The notes under the pieces: model-generated
Seen by the model: only the letters and a program-made list of their open reading frames with translations
What the model was told of the DNA's origin: nothing
Database searches by the model: none
Shown: in pieces, positions 35,101 to 45,901 of the stretch
Layout: every line of letters starts with the position of its first letter
Position numbering within the stretch: the stretch's first letter is position 1
Translations under genes and position numbers: made by a program
Source of the DNA: Zygnema cylindricum
Taxonomy: Eukaryota; Streptophyta; Zygnematophyceae; Zygnematales; Zygnemataceae
DNA: 64,000 nt
NCBI GenBank assembly: GCA_037447655.1
Contig: JBBHKE010001462.1
Coordinates: 1 to 64,000 of the forward strand
Direction of reading: 5' to 3'

Positions 35101-38100
35101 TATCCAATGGAGGAGACTCTGAGATCACAGGTATGAGTCAGTTTTTCTGTAGATGATCCCTAGTCCCACAGACCCCATGATCCCCGAGGTGATAGAGAAA
35201 TTCCATCGCTCAATGAAGAAGATATTGGCCGTCATCCTAAAAAAAACCCTCAAATGTGCGCAATAAATGTCCAATTTGAGACATCCAATCTCCAACATGC
35301 GATGTCCGATAACCAACGTCTTCCATCGGTGATTAAATATCTAAGGTTGACGTGAATATTGAATATCCAATATCTGATATACAATGTCACTGTGAGATAT
35401 CTAATCTCCGATATGGGATGTTCACTGTCCATTGCCTAAATGTCCAAAAAATTAATTTATAATGTTGAAATGATTTTTTACTTACCACCAGTCGAGCAGA
35501 AATATGGGTGCCATCGCTGAGCTGGACCAATGGCCATTTCTCTTGTCCTCTCCACTCCATGGAGGATACAGAAGCCGGAGCGATGCATTTCACGTTGTCG
35601 GAAAATGTCTCCTGGAAAGACCACAAAAATACTCATAATTTTGTACCTGATTTCTTGGTCAAAATTTGATATGGGTTTGCTTATGGTTTAGCTTGGCTGT
35701 TTTGATGCAAAGGTGGAGCGAGAGGGGAGTGAGAGAGGTAGGGAAGGATAGAGAGAGATTATCATAAATTTGTGTGGTAGAAACCTGTGTCAAAACTGAA
35801 TGTGACTTCACAGTCCGATAAGAAAGATGTCCAAGAAGATTGACTGTGAAAAAGTACTCAAGTCTGGTTTTCCAGACCAATTTTCTTTTTCAAAAAGAAA
35901 GTCCACAAAAATAGAATCCCCCTAAGTTTTGTTACGTATGATGTTATAAATTCGATTGTACAGAAAATTTGACAAACTCTACAAAATCACGGAGGTTAAA
36001 AGCTTTGAAAAACATTAACTTTACATTCTACATTTCAAGACTTGGGCTTCCAGAAGCTGTTTTGATTATGCCACTTTTTGTGAGGAGGGTTGTGAGTCAT
36101 TTATAATCTGTATTTGGTATCAAATATTGTTCTTTGTAGCAAAAATAAGATGAATTGAAGTTAAAGAAGAAAACCAACCATGGAAGAAAAAAAAAAAAAA
36201 CATAAACGTAAGAAAAGCCCAGAAAAAAAAGCAATTATAGTACCTGCAACTTTCCATGGAGAGCTGCTACAAGAACATCGTTTTCCACAACATACCTGTC
36301 CAACAAATAGAGAGAAAAAAAAAACAAGTGGAACTAAGGCATTATAAAACAAGACATAAAGATGTGTGAACACCTTTTCAATAATAAGAACCAGTTGTAA
36401 CAATGACCCATTCAACCATTTTCCCAAAATCGAAAAACATTGGTTCCATCAATTTTCAACTTGAAACTAAATTAAAGTCCGCGCTAAATGTTCATTTTTC
36501 CCAACTTACACTCTACCAGGCGCAATAAAACACTGCTATCCACTGCTAATCCACGGAATAAAAAAAATATAGACCCTTATGGAATAAATTTTGAATCTTA
36601 ATTGAAAATCTTCCATAAAAAATAATTCTATCTTTTCCTATTCTCTCACCCAAGAACAGAATGGTTGATATCTTTTGCGACATAACGGACAAAACCACGT
36701 CCAGCGTGATCCCAAACCTGCAATCAGTTAAAACAGCAGAAACTGTTGTGAGGTAACGGAACTGCCAACAGAACAAGGAACAAGGAGGGCCTAACTTTAG
36801 CCTTTAGACACCCACAAACACATTTTTTCCAGAATCCTTCTTGAGTTTTGATCATTTATTTGAAAAGGAGACCAGTGTTTGACTTGTTTATCTAGTGGAA
36901 AATTTGAATCAGTTTTCTCAAGAATTTGGCTCGGTAAAAAGAATAAACTATTTACCGAAATTTGCATTGCATGCAGAAATGCCATTAGGAATATTTAAGT
37001 ATATGTTAATAGTCAATACAGAAAGTCTACCTTCTTTACCTCAAACCTTTTCTTTCCAACAGTGAAAGGCATGAGAGGTAGGGAATGAAGAATGCCCAAT
37101 ATTGTGGCTTTAGAAATCAGAGTTTCAGAAATGCAATGGAGTATTGTGAATTTTAAAAAGTTTGACAAATGATAATAAGAGGAAACTTAACAAAACTTGA
37201 GCTTATCGAGCCTGTAAATATGCCTGTTAAAAACTCGCTCAATGGTCAATGTCAAAAAAATCATTATTCCTTGATAATAATAATTTGAAGCTGGTTTATT
37301 CCTCTTACCATCTTTATTATTTTGTTTTGTTGCTGTTAAGCGTGTTCTTCTTTACCTTACTACTTATCACTAAATGCTCAAAATGCAATGATTAGTATTT
37401 GATGTCAAATATTCATTCTCCATCCTACTTTCTTGACAATACTTAATCGACAAGATCTATTTGACAATATTTATTTGACAGCAACTATTTCACAAGACCT
37501 ATTCGTCAATACCTATTCGTCAACACCTATTTGACAATATCTATTTGGCAAATCTATTCCACAACACCTATTTGACAGAATTTATTTGATGAGATCTATT
37601 TGGCAATAAACAATAAACTTCCAAGAATGTCTTGTTATTAACATCTCTAAAATATTCTGCCATTGTAAATGCAAAAAAACCTACATTCCTACAAGCTCCA
37701 GGTGGTTTATTCATTTGACCACATACTGACGGTACTCTAGATTCAGAAAAACTTTCGTCATTAAGTACTTTTGACCTACCTGCATTGTATCAAATGGAGA
37801 ATGCGGCCCTTTTTCAATGTCTCCCCAAATCCCTGCATCTGAAAATCACAATCATCCATTCATCAATATCCATGCTTCCTGTTTGCACGCAAATACACAG
37901 GCATTCGCTACTAGAGTTATTGAATTATTAGCTGTAACTCTTTAATAGTATTTGCTACACTAAATTATGTTTTGCCACAAGGCTCATTTTGGGCCAAGTA
38001 CAAATTGTGTTATTAACAGTAATTTGAGATTTTGGTCAAAAAACACTCATTCGAAAAAGAGTGATTAACTCTAATAGCGATACGTAAAGTACACTTTGTG

Positions 38101-38679
38101 TCAATATAAAAAAATAAAAACCTATAATAAAAGGAAAAGTTCACAAATACTAGGAAAAACGGTGAGGGATATGACAGAGTAAGGACGATTCCAATGATTT
38201 TCAGCCAAGAAAAGGAAACAATAATTGTGTGAAGCCAGAAAATTAAACGTTTAGAATGATTTTTTTTTCTGATAAATCGAACCTTTAAGAAATCGTACAC
38301 TTAAAGGACTCAAGGCTACTACTCGAGGGTCGGGAGGATTTGAAGAAGACAGATTCCCCGGCGGTTCAGAGAGGGGTTTCCCCTCGACCATTAAAATCCG
38401 GAGGCCTCGAAGTACCGGGTTATTAGCTGCAAAATAAATAAACAAATAAATAGATAAATAAAAAATAAAAAAAAATGAAAAGAAAGAAATAGAGTGAATA
38501 TCATCCTGATTAAGCACGTTAAAATGAGTACCTTCATATGAAGTCTGTTTTGAAGTTTTGGAAAGATGTCAGAAAGAATACAAACCAATGCCACAGGTAA
38601 GAGCTGCCCCAATTAAACCGCCTCCAACAACAAGTATATCGCAATTTAATGGTCCCGATGGTGCCGAAGTTGAGCTCAT
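32179..38679 (-). CDS. COQ6: ubiquinone biosynthesis monooxygenase COQ6 (8 exons)
   Basis: FAD-dependent ring hydroxylase (C5 position) of mitochondrial ubiquinone synthesis, at the matrix face of the inner membrane within the COQ complex. Minus-strand exons: 38586-38679, 38283-38426, 37780-37838, 36650-36717, 36244-36295, 35486-35611, 32770-33429, 32179-32373. All GT..AG; total 1398 nt, 465 aa. Motifs: nucleotide-binding [11 protein letters not shown] (17-27), [20 protein letters not shown], the GADGGNS block (183-189), [14 protein letters not shown], and the FAD motif [18 protein letters not shown] (361-378). The C-terminal [20 protein letters not shown] matches the family. A Ser-rich insertion (about 276-324), encoded by TCN repeats, is unusual. 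No clear presequence follows this Met; the frame is open upstream (QILRWTSFRK, preceded by a CAG), so a further 5' exon with the targeting signal is possible. Confidence 0.93.
33430..35485 (-). other. COQ6 intron 6 with degenerate repeats
   Basis: This 2.1 kb intron contains ATGTCCAAT-like repeats (about 33790-33980 and 35260-35450) similar to those in GSH1 intron 6. Another repeat piece at about 34560-34665 has TAGTGTTATTAACACT and CATTAATAACGAT, resembling the CACCGCCAATCGC-type elements. No gene is seen within it. Confidence 0.65.
37430..37620. repeat. degenerate CTATTTGACAATA tandem repeats in COQ6 intron 3
   Basis: About eleven units of 12-22 bp such as CTATTTGACAATA, CTATTCGTCAACA and TTATTTGACAGCA. 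Unit length and sequence vary. It lies between exons 3 and 4 (minus strand). Confidence 0.8.
38000..38095. repeat. fragment of CACCGCCAATCGC-type element in COQ6 intron 2
   Basis: GTGTTATTAACAGTAATTTG and AACTCTAATAGCGAT with a following GTACAC resemble the inner and terminal parts of the family seen at 40683-40888. Incomplete and diverged. Confidence 0.4.
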
Positions 38680-39019
38680 TTTGCGAAAAGAAGTCCATCG
38701 CAAAATCTGATTTTGAAAGAATGTAAAATGACATATAAGAGAGCATTTGATGACAAAAAGCTTCTAAAATCAAGAATGAGTAGCTTGTGATACTTCACAG
38801 AAGTTGTTTCTCTGATTGTTTATTTTGATGTTATATTTTGAAAGAAGAGAATTTCATAAGTGTCTGAGAGACAAGGGTAACGGATTTTGCCAAGAAAAAT
38901 AATAGGTTGCTTAAAGCTTTTTACGACAAAAATTTGGTCCATGCCTACTTTACAGAGATAAATTCCACGTATTCTGTTAAAATAGTTTGACAACCATGTT
39001 TAAAATAGAAGATTGAGGT

Positions 39020-39680
39020 GAAGGCCCCATGTGCCATATCTCTTCTTCTAACTCGTTGTATAAGCCATGTCTAAGGATTTATGCAATGTGCCTAAACATG
39101 GAACATTTGTTCATGTGCCATGTGATTTGTGACAAACATGTGACAAGTGACATGTGACATATGTCTTGTGTCATTAACGTGCTAGGTGTGATTTGAATCA
39201 TGTCCTATAGGTCATGTGCTATGGGAATATGTCACATGCCATGTGATTTGTCCAAAGCATGGGACATGATGTGTTTTGTGCAATTGACATGTAGATGTGA
39301 TGTGATGTGATATGAAGTCCATGAAGTGAAGTGAAATGACATGATGTGATGGGATGGGATGGGATGTGATGGGATGTGTTATGCAGTTGAAACATGTGAT
39401 ATACGTCATTTGTGTTGTGTAAATGATAGTTTAAATGTGGAAAAGCAATTGGAAACACTATATGGGGGCGCTCCATACTATATGTGCATTATACCGCGTA
39501 TAGAATGGGGTAATCACATTCAGTGTTCCCAATTGGTTTCACACGTTTGAACTATGATGTGAATCTGTCGCATGCCATGTGCCATGCATCCTGTGACATG
39601 TAAAGCACATGTGTCATGTGCTTTGCATTCCACAGCTCATGTTCTGTACAGGTTCCACGTGTCATGTGTCATGTCCATTG
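39020..39680. repeat. CATGTG/GATGTG-rich minisatellite region
   Basis: Irregular repeats of CATGTGACA, GCCATGTG and GATGTGATGGGATGG run from about 39050 to 39400 and again from about 39555 to 39670. The gap is occupied by the MITE at 39425-39556, which therefore seems to have inserted into the array. Confidence 0.75.
39425..39556. mobile_element. 132-bp MITE with 35-bp inverted repeats
   Basis: Left end GATAGTTTAAATGTGGAAAA then GCAATTGGAAACACT; the right end in reverse complement reads CATAGTTCAAACGTGTGAAA then CCAATTGGGAACACT. The outer CATAGTTCAAA is shared with the hAT-type MITE family at 23766, but the inner sequence differs. Flanking 8-mers GTGTAAAT and ATGTGAAT match at 6 of 8 positions, a weak target duplication. 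Confidence 0.75.
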
Positions 39681-40134
39681 CATAAATATCATACCGAATT
39701 GGAGGCTTTTGGTAGTCTGCTTGCCAAGGTAGCCATGGATCCTCTCAGTCAGTGGTCAGTTACCACAAATGTTCATCATAGTCCCAATCATAATCCTACG
39801 GATACAATATCTCTACAAAATGAGATTCAAATCTACCTATATCTACAATAGGTCATATATTAATTAATTTCTTGCCTTCGCGCTATTCATAACCCAACCA
39901 TTAACCTAATATAAAGCCACCAAATCTCAAACCCATCCATAGTTCTGCCCTTCTCCTACTCTCTACCATGAAACAATTCCTTGTCTTTCCCTTATCGCAT
40001 GTCTTTCCCTTGTCAAATGGATGCCTTGGCTAACATTCTAAAATCACAAAAAAGGTGTGCTTCCACGACGCTATTAATGGTATAAATTGTAAAATTGCAA
40101 TACTACAATGCGATGTGTTTTGAACAAAAGGTGG

Positions 40135-40680
40135 GGAAGTTCGCCAATCGCTATTAGCGTAGAAGTTTCTTTAGCGTGTATGAAAAATTACAATGGTTTA
40201 CGCTAATTAAGAATTTGAAAATTTTGAAAAAAAACATACATTCTAATTGTTTAATAATTCTAATTTGGGTCTTTGAAAAAAATAAATGTCGGTCGCAAAC
40301 ATGCTTACACTAATATAGGTACTCGTACAAAATCTGACAAATCGTACACAAATTGTACATTCACACGGTCGAAACGCGGCTGTCGGACGAATATGTGCGA
40401 GCGGGATTTTTTACGACCTGGTTTTTTTTCCTTTTTAGAACGCACATTCTCATGCGTCCGCGGTTACTAAAACTAATTTATTGTATTTTTTAACTTAAAA
40501 AGGTACATTTATGTACGATCTGACACTGACCGTACACCACTCTATTTAAGAGACAACGTAGTGAAAATAACCCTAAATAGAATAAAGAAAAAAATAGAAT
40601 GAACTACACTAATGGAGAATAATAATAAAAAAAAGCGGGACAGAATTAGTGTACACAACGTTAATAACGATTGGCGGTGT
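40135..40680. repeat. possible longer CACCGCCAATCGC-type element
   Basis: A left end TTCGCCAATCGCTATTAGCG near 40142 and a right end ACGTTAATAACGATTGGCGG near 40661-40677 are inverse to each other. The interior includes a block (about 40360-40570) that occurs inverted inside the MITE at 21404-22346. Confidence 0.45.
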
Positions 40681-40682
40681 AC

Positions 40683-40888
40683 AGTACACCGCCAATCGCT
40701 ATTAGAGTATATAACGCCAATTCGGTGCCCTTTTTTCAAAAAAAAAAGCCTGAAATACAATTAATAACGCTATTTAAGTACGTGGACCATAATCTGCCAC
40801 GTCTCAAGTACTAAATTAGAATCAATAACGCTAATTTTTTTTTGACGCTAATTAATCCTTGACTCTAATAGCGATTGGCGGTGTACTG
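40683..40888. mobile_element. 206-bp inverted-repeat element (CACCGCCAATCGC family)
   Basis: CAGTACACCGCCAATCGCTA followed by TTAGAGT at the left is repeated perfectly in inverse at the right (ACTCTAATAGCGATTGGCGG then TGTACTG). Its left end abuts the inverse end of the neighbouring repeat, forming a head-to-head palindrome around 40660-40705. It is bordered by TA on both sides, but the palindromic termini make the target duplication ambiguous. Noncoding. Confidence 0.85.
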
Positions 40889-41182
40889 TACACTTCGGAC
40901 CACTTTTCGAAAAGGACAAAAAATTTGAAAAAACAAATGTAAGCGCGCGAAAAAGCATAAATAATTTGACGGCTGTCTGTTTTGGTCGTCAAAAAGTCCA
41001 AAACACTTCCGGCAGGCTATGAAATTTACGTATGCTGACGGAGGGAGGGGCTCTCTCTTTCAGTTTTGAAATACCCTTTTAGTATTTTGCTTATAATTAG
41101 CTGCACTAAATCATATTAGAAACATTGCCTACTTCTGTCTACTCATTTAAACAATTTTTTTAACACTAGTCAATGAAAAAAG

Positions 41183-43321
41183 TAGTGTTGTGTATCGGTA
41201 AAAAGATTATCGCAATAACACCGATACCGATGGTTATCGGTTATCGAACGGTCAGAGGTTCCGATATATCTGTCTGAGACCAACAAATTCCATATCGGCG
41301 AAAACTTAAAAAATATATAGTATGCATATAATAGTACTTTATAACATTCTGTATTATATTATTGACTTTGTATAATAAAGTACCACCCATTGCACCCGTA
41401 CATTTTTCGTACAGTTATATACAATGGCCGTATATGTCCGTACTTTCTAGGGACATATCAATGATTTTTTGGGTTTTAGAGTACATTTCTTTAAAATTCC
41501 GTATATTCAGTATAACTGCCGCACACTTTTCATACATGTACGTACAGTGGCCGTATTTTCCATACTTGTTAGGGATATTAATTTTAGGGTTTGGAGGATA
41601 CATTGCCGCACATTTTCGTATATTTCATTACAACTGCGCTACATTTTTCGTATATTTACGTGCAATGTTTGTACATATCCATACTACTTAGGGTTATTAT
41701 AAGGGGGGATTTTAGGGTTTATAGGGTACATTGCGGTACGTTCCTATATATTTAAGTACGGTTGACAAAGATTTGCTGTATTATTAAGTTTGTAGGGTAC
41801 ACTTTCCGTATAATTTTGTACATTTTCTAGTATTTCGCTTTTCGTACAGTTTCGTACATGTCTGTTGTAACAGCAATAGCGGATCGAACTTGTTTATAAA
41901 GGGGTATTTAGGTATTATGATTATAGAGTACTAAATTTGGTAGACGTCCGCGAAAGAATCACGCTATTGGAGTTATATTTTAAAAGTTATAGCGATGGGT
42001 GTATTTAAGTGACAGCGTGGGGTCTAGATAACAGATGGGTATCATTGAAACGGGTTAAGGGTCAAATTAGTGCCGAAATTACGCGTGTACGTTTCATAAA
42101 GTTCTAACGAAACGTTTAGTATGCACGGTGGTTCGTTTCGTACAAATTTTAGTACGAAACGTCACTTTTACTTAAGGGAATTTCGTAGGAAGTTTCGCGT
42201 GCGAAATTTGTTACGCACGATCGTGCGAAGTCGCGTTTCCTTTGGCGCGCACTATTTCACGTAAATGTTACGTAGTGAAACGTAACGTTTGATTGGTTAG
42301 TAAAGTGCTAAGTAGTTAGTAAGAGATTTCGCACGTTTTTGCATTGGTCAGTTTGAGTCTTTGCTGATCAATGATTGGCCCAGGTAAAAGCCTGTTAAAA
42401 CGGAGCGTTGACTCTGGCCTGGCAAGTCCAGGGCGATGATGGATAAAAAGTGAAGTGTAAGAGGAGAGTAGACATCTTTTCTTTTGGGGAAAAGTTTGTG
42501 GAAATTTTTGCTGATCTTGGTCCTGAGCGATTAATACCAAATTGGAGAAAAGGCATTTTGCATTGAAATCTCTTACCAACTAAATAGTGTTTTAGTAGTT
42601 AAGAGATAGAATTATTAAGAGTGGAGAGTAGTGGAAAACACTTTAATAAGAAGGGTTGAGCCACGAGGGCAAGAGACCAAGCTAATGTTATGTGGACAGA
42701 AGCTTCTTCTAATTTAAAATTTATCCTTGTGTCAGTGTTGTCCAATGTGGATGTGTATTTTCCAATGTAAGGAATGTGTGGTTGGGATTGTTTGTAGTAA
42801 TGGGATTTTCTGAGAGGTAGGAGATCCTGTTACATTTGTACCGAGAAATCTATACGAATTTTACAAAAAGTATGAAATCGACGAATATTACGTAATCTTC
42901 ACAGAAAAGTCCAAATCCGTACGAATTGGACATCTATGGGCGTAACTAACAGTCAAAAGGGCATTGAGGAAGGGTATGGGCGCGTGGAACCTAAGTAACC
43001 CCCCTAAAATAACAAATAATCAAGGAAAAATTGCGATTTTTTACCGAAATCGGGGGAAGGGGGTCTGCAGCGCGTCCGAGGAATATGACGTACAGCTGAG
43101 TGTACTGGCCGTACATTTTTCTGTACGGTCCGTACATATATCGCCGATATTTATCGATATCGGTGTTATCCCAGATAAAAATACAATAAATATCGGTAAT
43201 CTATCGGGGATAACACCGATAGCGATATATCGTACCAATATATCGATTATCGGGTACCCGAAAAAAGGTCCATATCGGTTATCGGCAAATCCTTACCGAT
43301 ACACAACACAAGAAAAAACAC
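41183..43321. mobile_element. 2.1-kb non-autonomous hAT-like element
   Basis: Termini TAGTGTTGTGTATCGGTAA and the inverse of TTGTGTTGTGTATCGGTAA. Flanks GAAAAAAG (41175-41182) and GAAAAAAC (43322-43329) match at 7 of 8, and copy A has a single GAAAAAAC at the equivalent empty site (about 23428). Many TATCGGTTATCGG-type repeats lie inside both ends, including inverted arms ATCGGTGTTATCCC and GGGATAACACCGAT near 43157-43220. The interior has irregular repeats of roughly 60-115 bp with GTACATTTTTCGTAC (41390-41850) and a nested small MITE; no transposase domain is recognised. Confidence 0.88.
42303..42595. mobile_element. small MITE nested in the hAT-like element
   Basis: Left arm GTGCTAAGTAGTTAGTAAGA then GATTTC; the right arm in reverse complement reads CACTATTTAGTTGGTAAGAG then ATTTC, an imperfect inverted repeat of about 25 bp. 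The base composition differs from the surrounding GTAC-rich DNA. Target duplication unclear. Confidence 0.6.
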
Positions 43322-43803
43322 TCCTTGGAATTCGAGCGGTCAACAGTGATGGCGATGGGCGGTGTGCCGTACTACTATGACAACATGGCTACTCGTCAGA
43401 ATCCGTTCAATGTCGGTGACAGCTACGCATAGCTTTCACGGACTGAAAAGTTTTTTGCGGGATTTCAATTCCCACTTGCACGTGCCAACGGCCGAATCCT
43501 AAATCCCAACGATCGAAGACTTGACGGTTGGGATTTTTCATTTATGACGATGGAACAAAAAGGCAAAAGTCCAGTGTAGCGGAGAGCCTTTCTCGCTAAT
43601 TTTGTCTATTTTCTAGAGGTTCTAATGGCACAATCCTATTATGGTCAGTTTTATTTTGTTTTACAAGAAAAGTGCTCTCGCAGTTACGTTAACAAGTTGA
43701 AATAATACGAATTCCTTTGCTATACACGTGCAAAACTGCAACTTTTAATGTATCGTGACGTCATGCGTATTTAAACATTAGAGAAAAAAATCAAAAATGC
43801 TAA

Positions 43804-44499
43804 GGGCGTGTCCCCATGTAACCGATATTTTGAAACGTTACTTTGGAATTTAGCGCTAATTTTACGGTGTACTTTTCAAAGTGTGCCTATGTGAATCGTT
43901 ACTTGCGCGCTCGTTATTTTGAATATGTGGCAGCTGTACACGTCGCCAATACTTGCGAAACCCAAACTGCTGACATTTGTAGACGCCAACGGTCTCGGAA
44001 CAAACTGCGGACATTTGTACGCCGCAAAGAGCTCTTCACATACTGGGACAATTGTCGACGCCAAGTGTCATTTATTGACGCCCACACGTGAACGACATAA
44101 GCAATCGCCTACGTCTACAAAATGACATTTGTAGACACCCACAAGTGGACAACATAAGCAAACGGACAAACAATCCATTTTTCGTGTATACTCCCAACTA
44201 CAAAAAAACAAATGAAAACTTTTGACGCGTGCAACCCTATATTTCTATTCGTCAATAGGGTAGTATTCTGATTAAAAGCAGATCGCGATTTGATTTCATT
44301 GCAAGTGTGAAGATGAGCTGGAAGTAGGTCGCGATGATAATACTGCCAAATCGCCGTACCTTTCAAGTTCCAAGATGACGCAAAATATATTTGAGTTTTT
44401 GACCATTTTTCGTACGGCGTAATATTTTCAAGTAAGAAGTCCCATTTTCTGTGTAAACGACGGAAAAAAACCCTTTCTTGAACACATGGGGACACGCCC
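43804..44499. mobile_element. Harbinger/Tourist-type MITE, 696 bp
   Basis: Perfect inverted ends GGGCGTGTCCCCATGT and ACATGGGGACACGCCC with a 3-bp TAA duplication (43801-43803 and 44500-44502). Copy A has the uninterrupted GCTAAGAC at about 24229. A 3-bp TWA duplication with G-rich termini is typical of the PIF/Harbinger superfamily. Internal open frames are short and unrecognised, so it is taken as non-autonomous. Confidence 0.9.
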
Positions 44500-45445
44500 T
44501 AAGACTATCTGCGTAAATGACTAAATGCATATAGGACATAAAAATAATGTCGTCACATGTAGTGACACGTGTTACGCAAGATGTGGTGACATGGACGCCG
44601 GGTATTTTTTTTAATTGTGATAATGAATCGCTCACCAGTGACCGGCGTAAGACTTGCTTCCCATTGGACCGACAAAAAGTAGGAAAACCTAATTGTCAGT
44701 AATGACGTGTTGAAGTGGGAGGCAAAATATAAAGGGTTTTCTAACCGCTGGTTACTTGCAGTATTTGAACTGAGCTGTGCTCACAAGTGCAATGATCTCG
44801 CACGCGTGAAAACTAATTTATATCCAACTTGTGAAACCGGCCAAATCTGGTTAACGAAGGACTCGCCGTTTCAAGTGGACCGCTGTTGTTCAAATCGTGG
44901 GATTTTTTCATTTTTCCCGATTTCGGCGTATAATTCGAGACCTTTGAAGCAACCGCAAAAAAACGTGGAGTACTTTTTATCCGGTAAACTGAATGGGGAA
45001 TTTACGGAAATGTACGGTGTTTTAAGGTACGGTGTTTTACGGGAAATGTATGGACTTTGACAAAAAGATAAGTTGCACTTGTTAGTACTTTCTGTCCGGT
45101 AAATTGAACAGAAATTTACGGGAAATGTACGAAAATGTACGAAATTTTACTGAAATGTACGGAGTTTTACGAAAAGAGACGTTGCAGTGTTGCACCATTT
45201 GCGCGCGGTAAGTTTCAATTATGTACGATCATACGAAAACTTTTTTTACATGTATGGATACAAAATCATTAACGATTTTAACAATTTTTTCAAATAGTTC
45301 AATACGTTACTTACGTATAATTCGCGCGATTGAATCGTGAGTAAAATACGATTTGAACAACTATGAAATGGACCAATGAAAAGTTCAAAATAATACTTCA
45401 AATTTTAAAATGAAGTGCGGCTACATTCCAATCAAAGGTTCTAGA

Positions 45446-45901
45446 CATAGTTAAAAGTAGGTGAAAGTAGGCCCATACAATATGCCTATTGTACGCAAAA
45501 CATACAAAATGACCTTAAGACCCATATTGTATTGGTCGCAAAATGAACAAAAATAGTAACAGGGTTGAGTTGCACATCGATCGATAGAGAAATAAACGTC
45601 ATGTCTAAATTTTAAAAAACATTCGGAAAAAGGATTATTTTTTTGTGAGTTTTGAGGTATTTTATATTTCAACCGTCAAATTTGGACGATCGGACGGCCG
45701 CTGATGAAAATAGCTATCTAAGAAGATCACATGAAAAGCCCATAACACAACTTACTATAGGACTATCGTCATATTTGGACGATCGGACGGTCGCTGATCA
45801 AAGTAGCGATTTAAGAAGCTCACATGAAAAGCCCATAGCACAGCTTACGATAAAGGCGTATACAAAAGGCCTACAATAGAAACGCCTACTTTTGAACTAT
45901 G
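45446..45901. mobile_element. hAT-type MITE, 456-bp copy in inverse orientation
   Basis: Termini CATAGTTAAAAGTAGG and CCTACTTTTGAACTATG with a perfect 8-bp duplication GTTCTAGA (45438-45445, 45902-45909). Copy A shows the empty site with one GTTTTAAA (about 25173). The block around GGACGATCGGACGG..GCTGAT..AAGCCCATA is duplicated inside this copy (about 45676-45745 and 45773-45842). Confidence 0.93.

Noticed and set aside
37430-37620. CRISPR-like spacing of short repeats
   Set aside because: Units are degenerate and of irregular length, within an intron of a eukaryotic gene.
41362-41691. 109-aa frame in the hAT-like element
   Set aside because: It encodes internally repeated sequence that follows the DNA tandem repeats; not a transposase.
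44115-44495. 126-aa minus-strand frame in the Harbinger-type MITE
   Set aside because: No transposase motif; it starts inside the terminal inverted repeat region.
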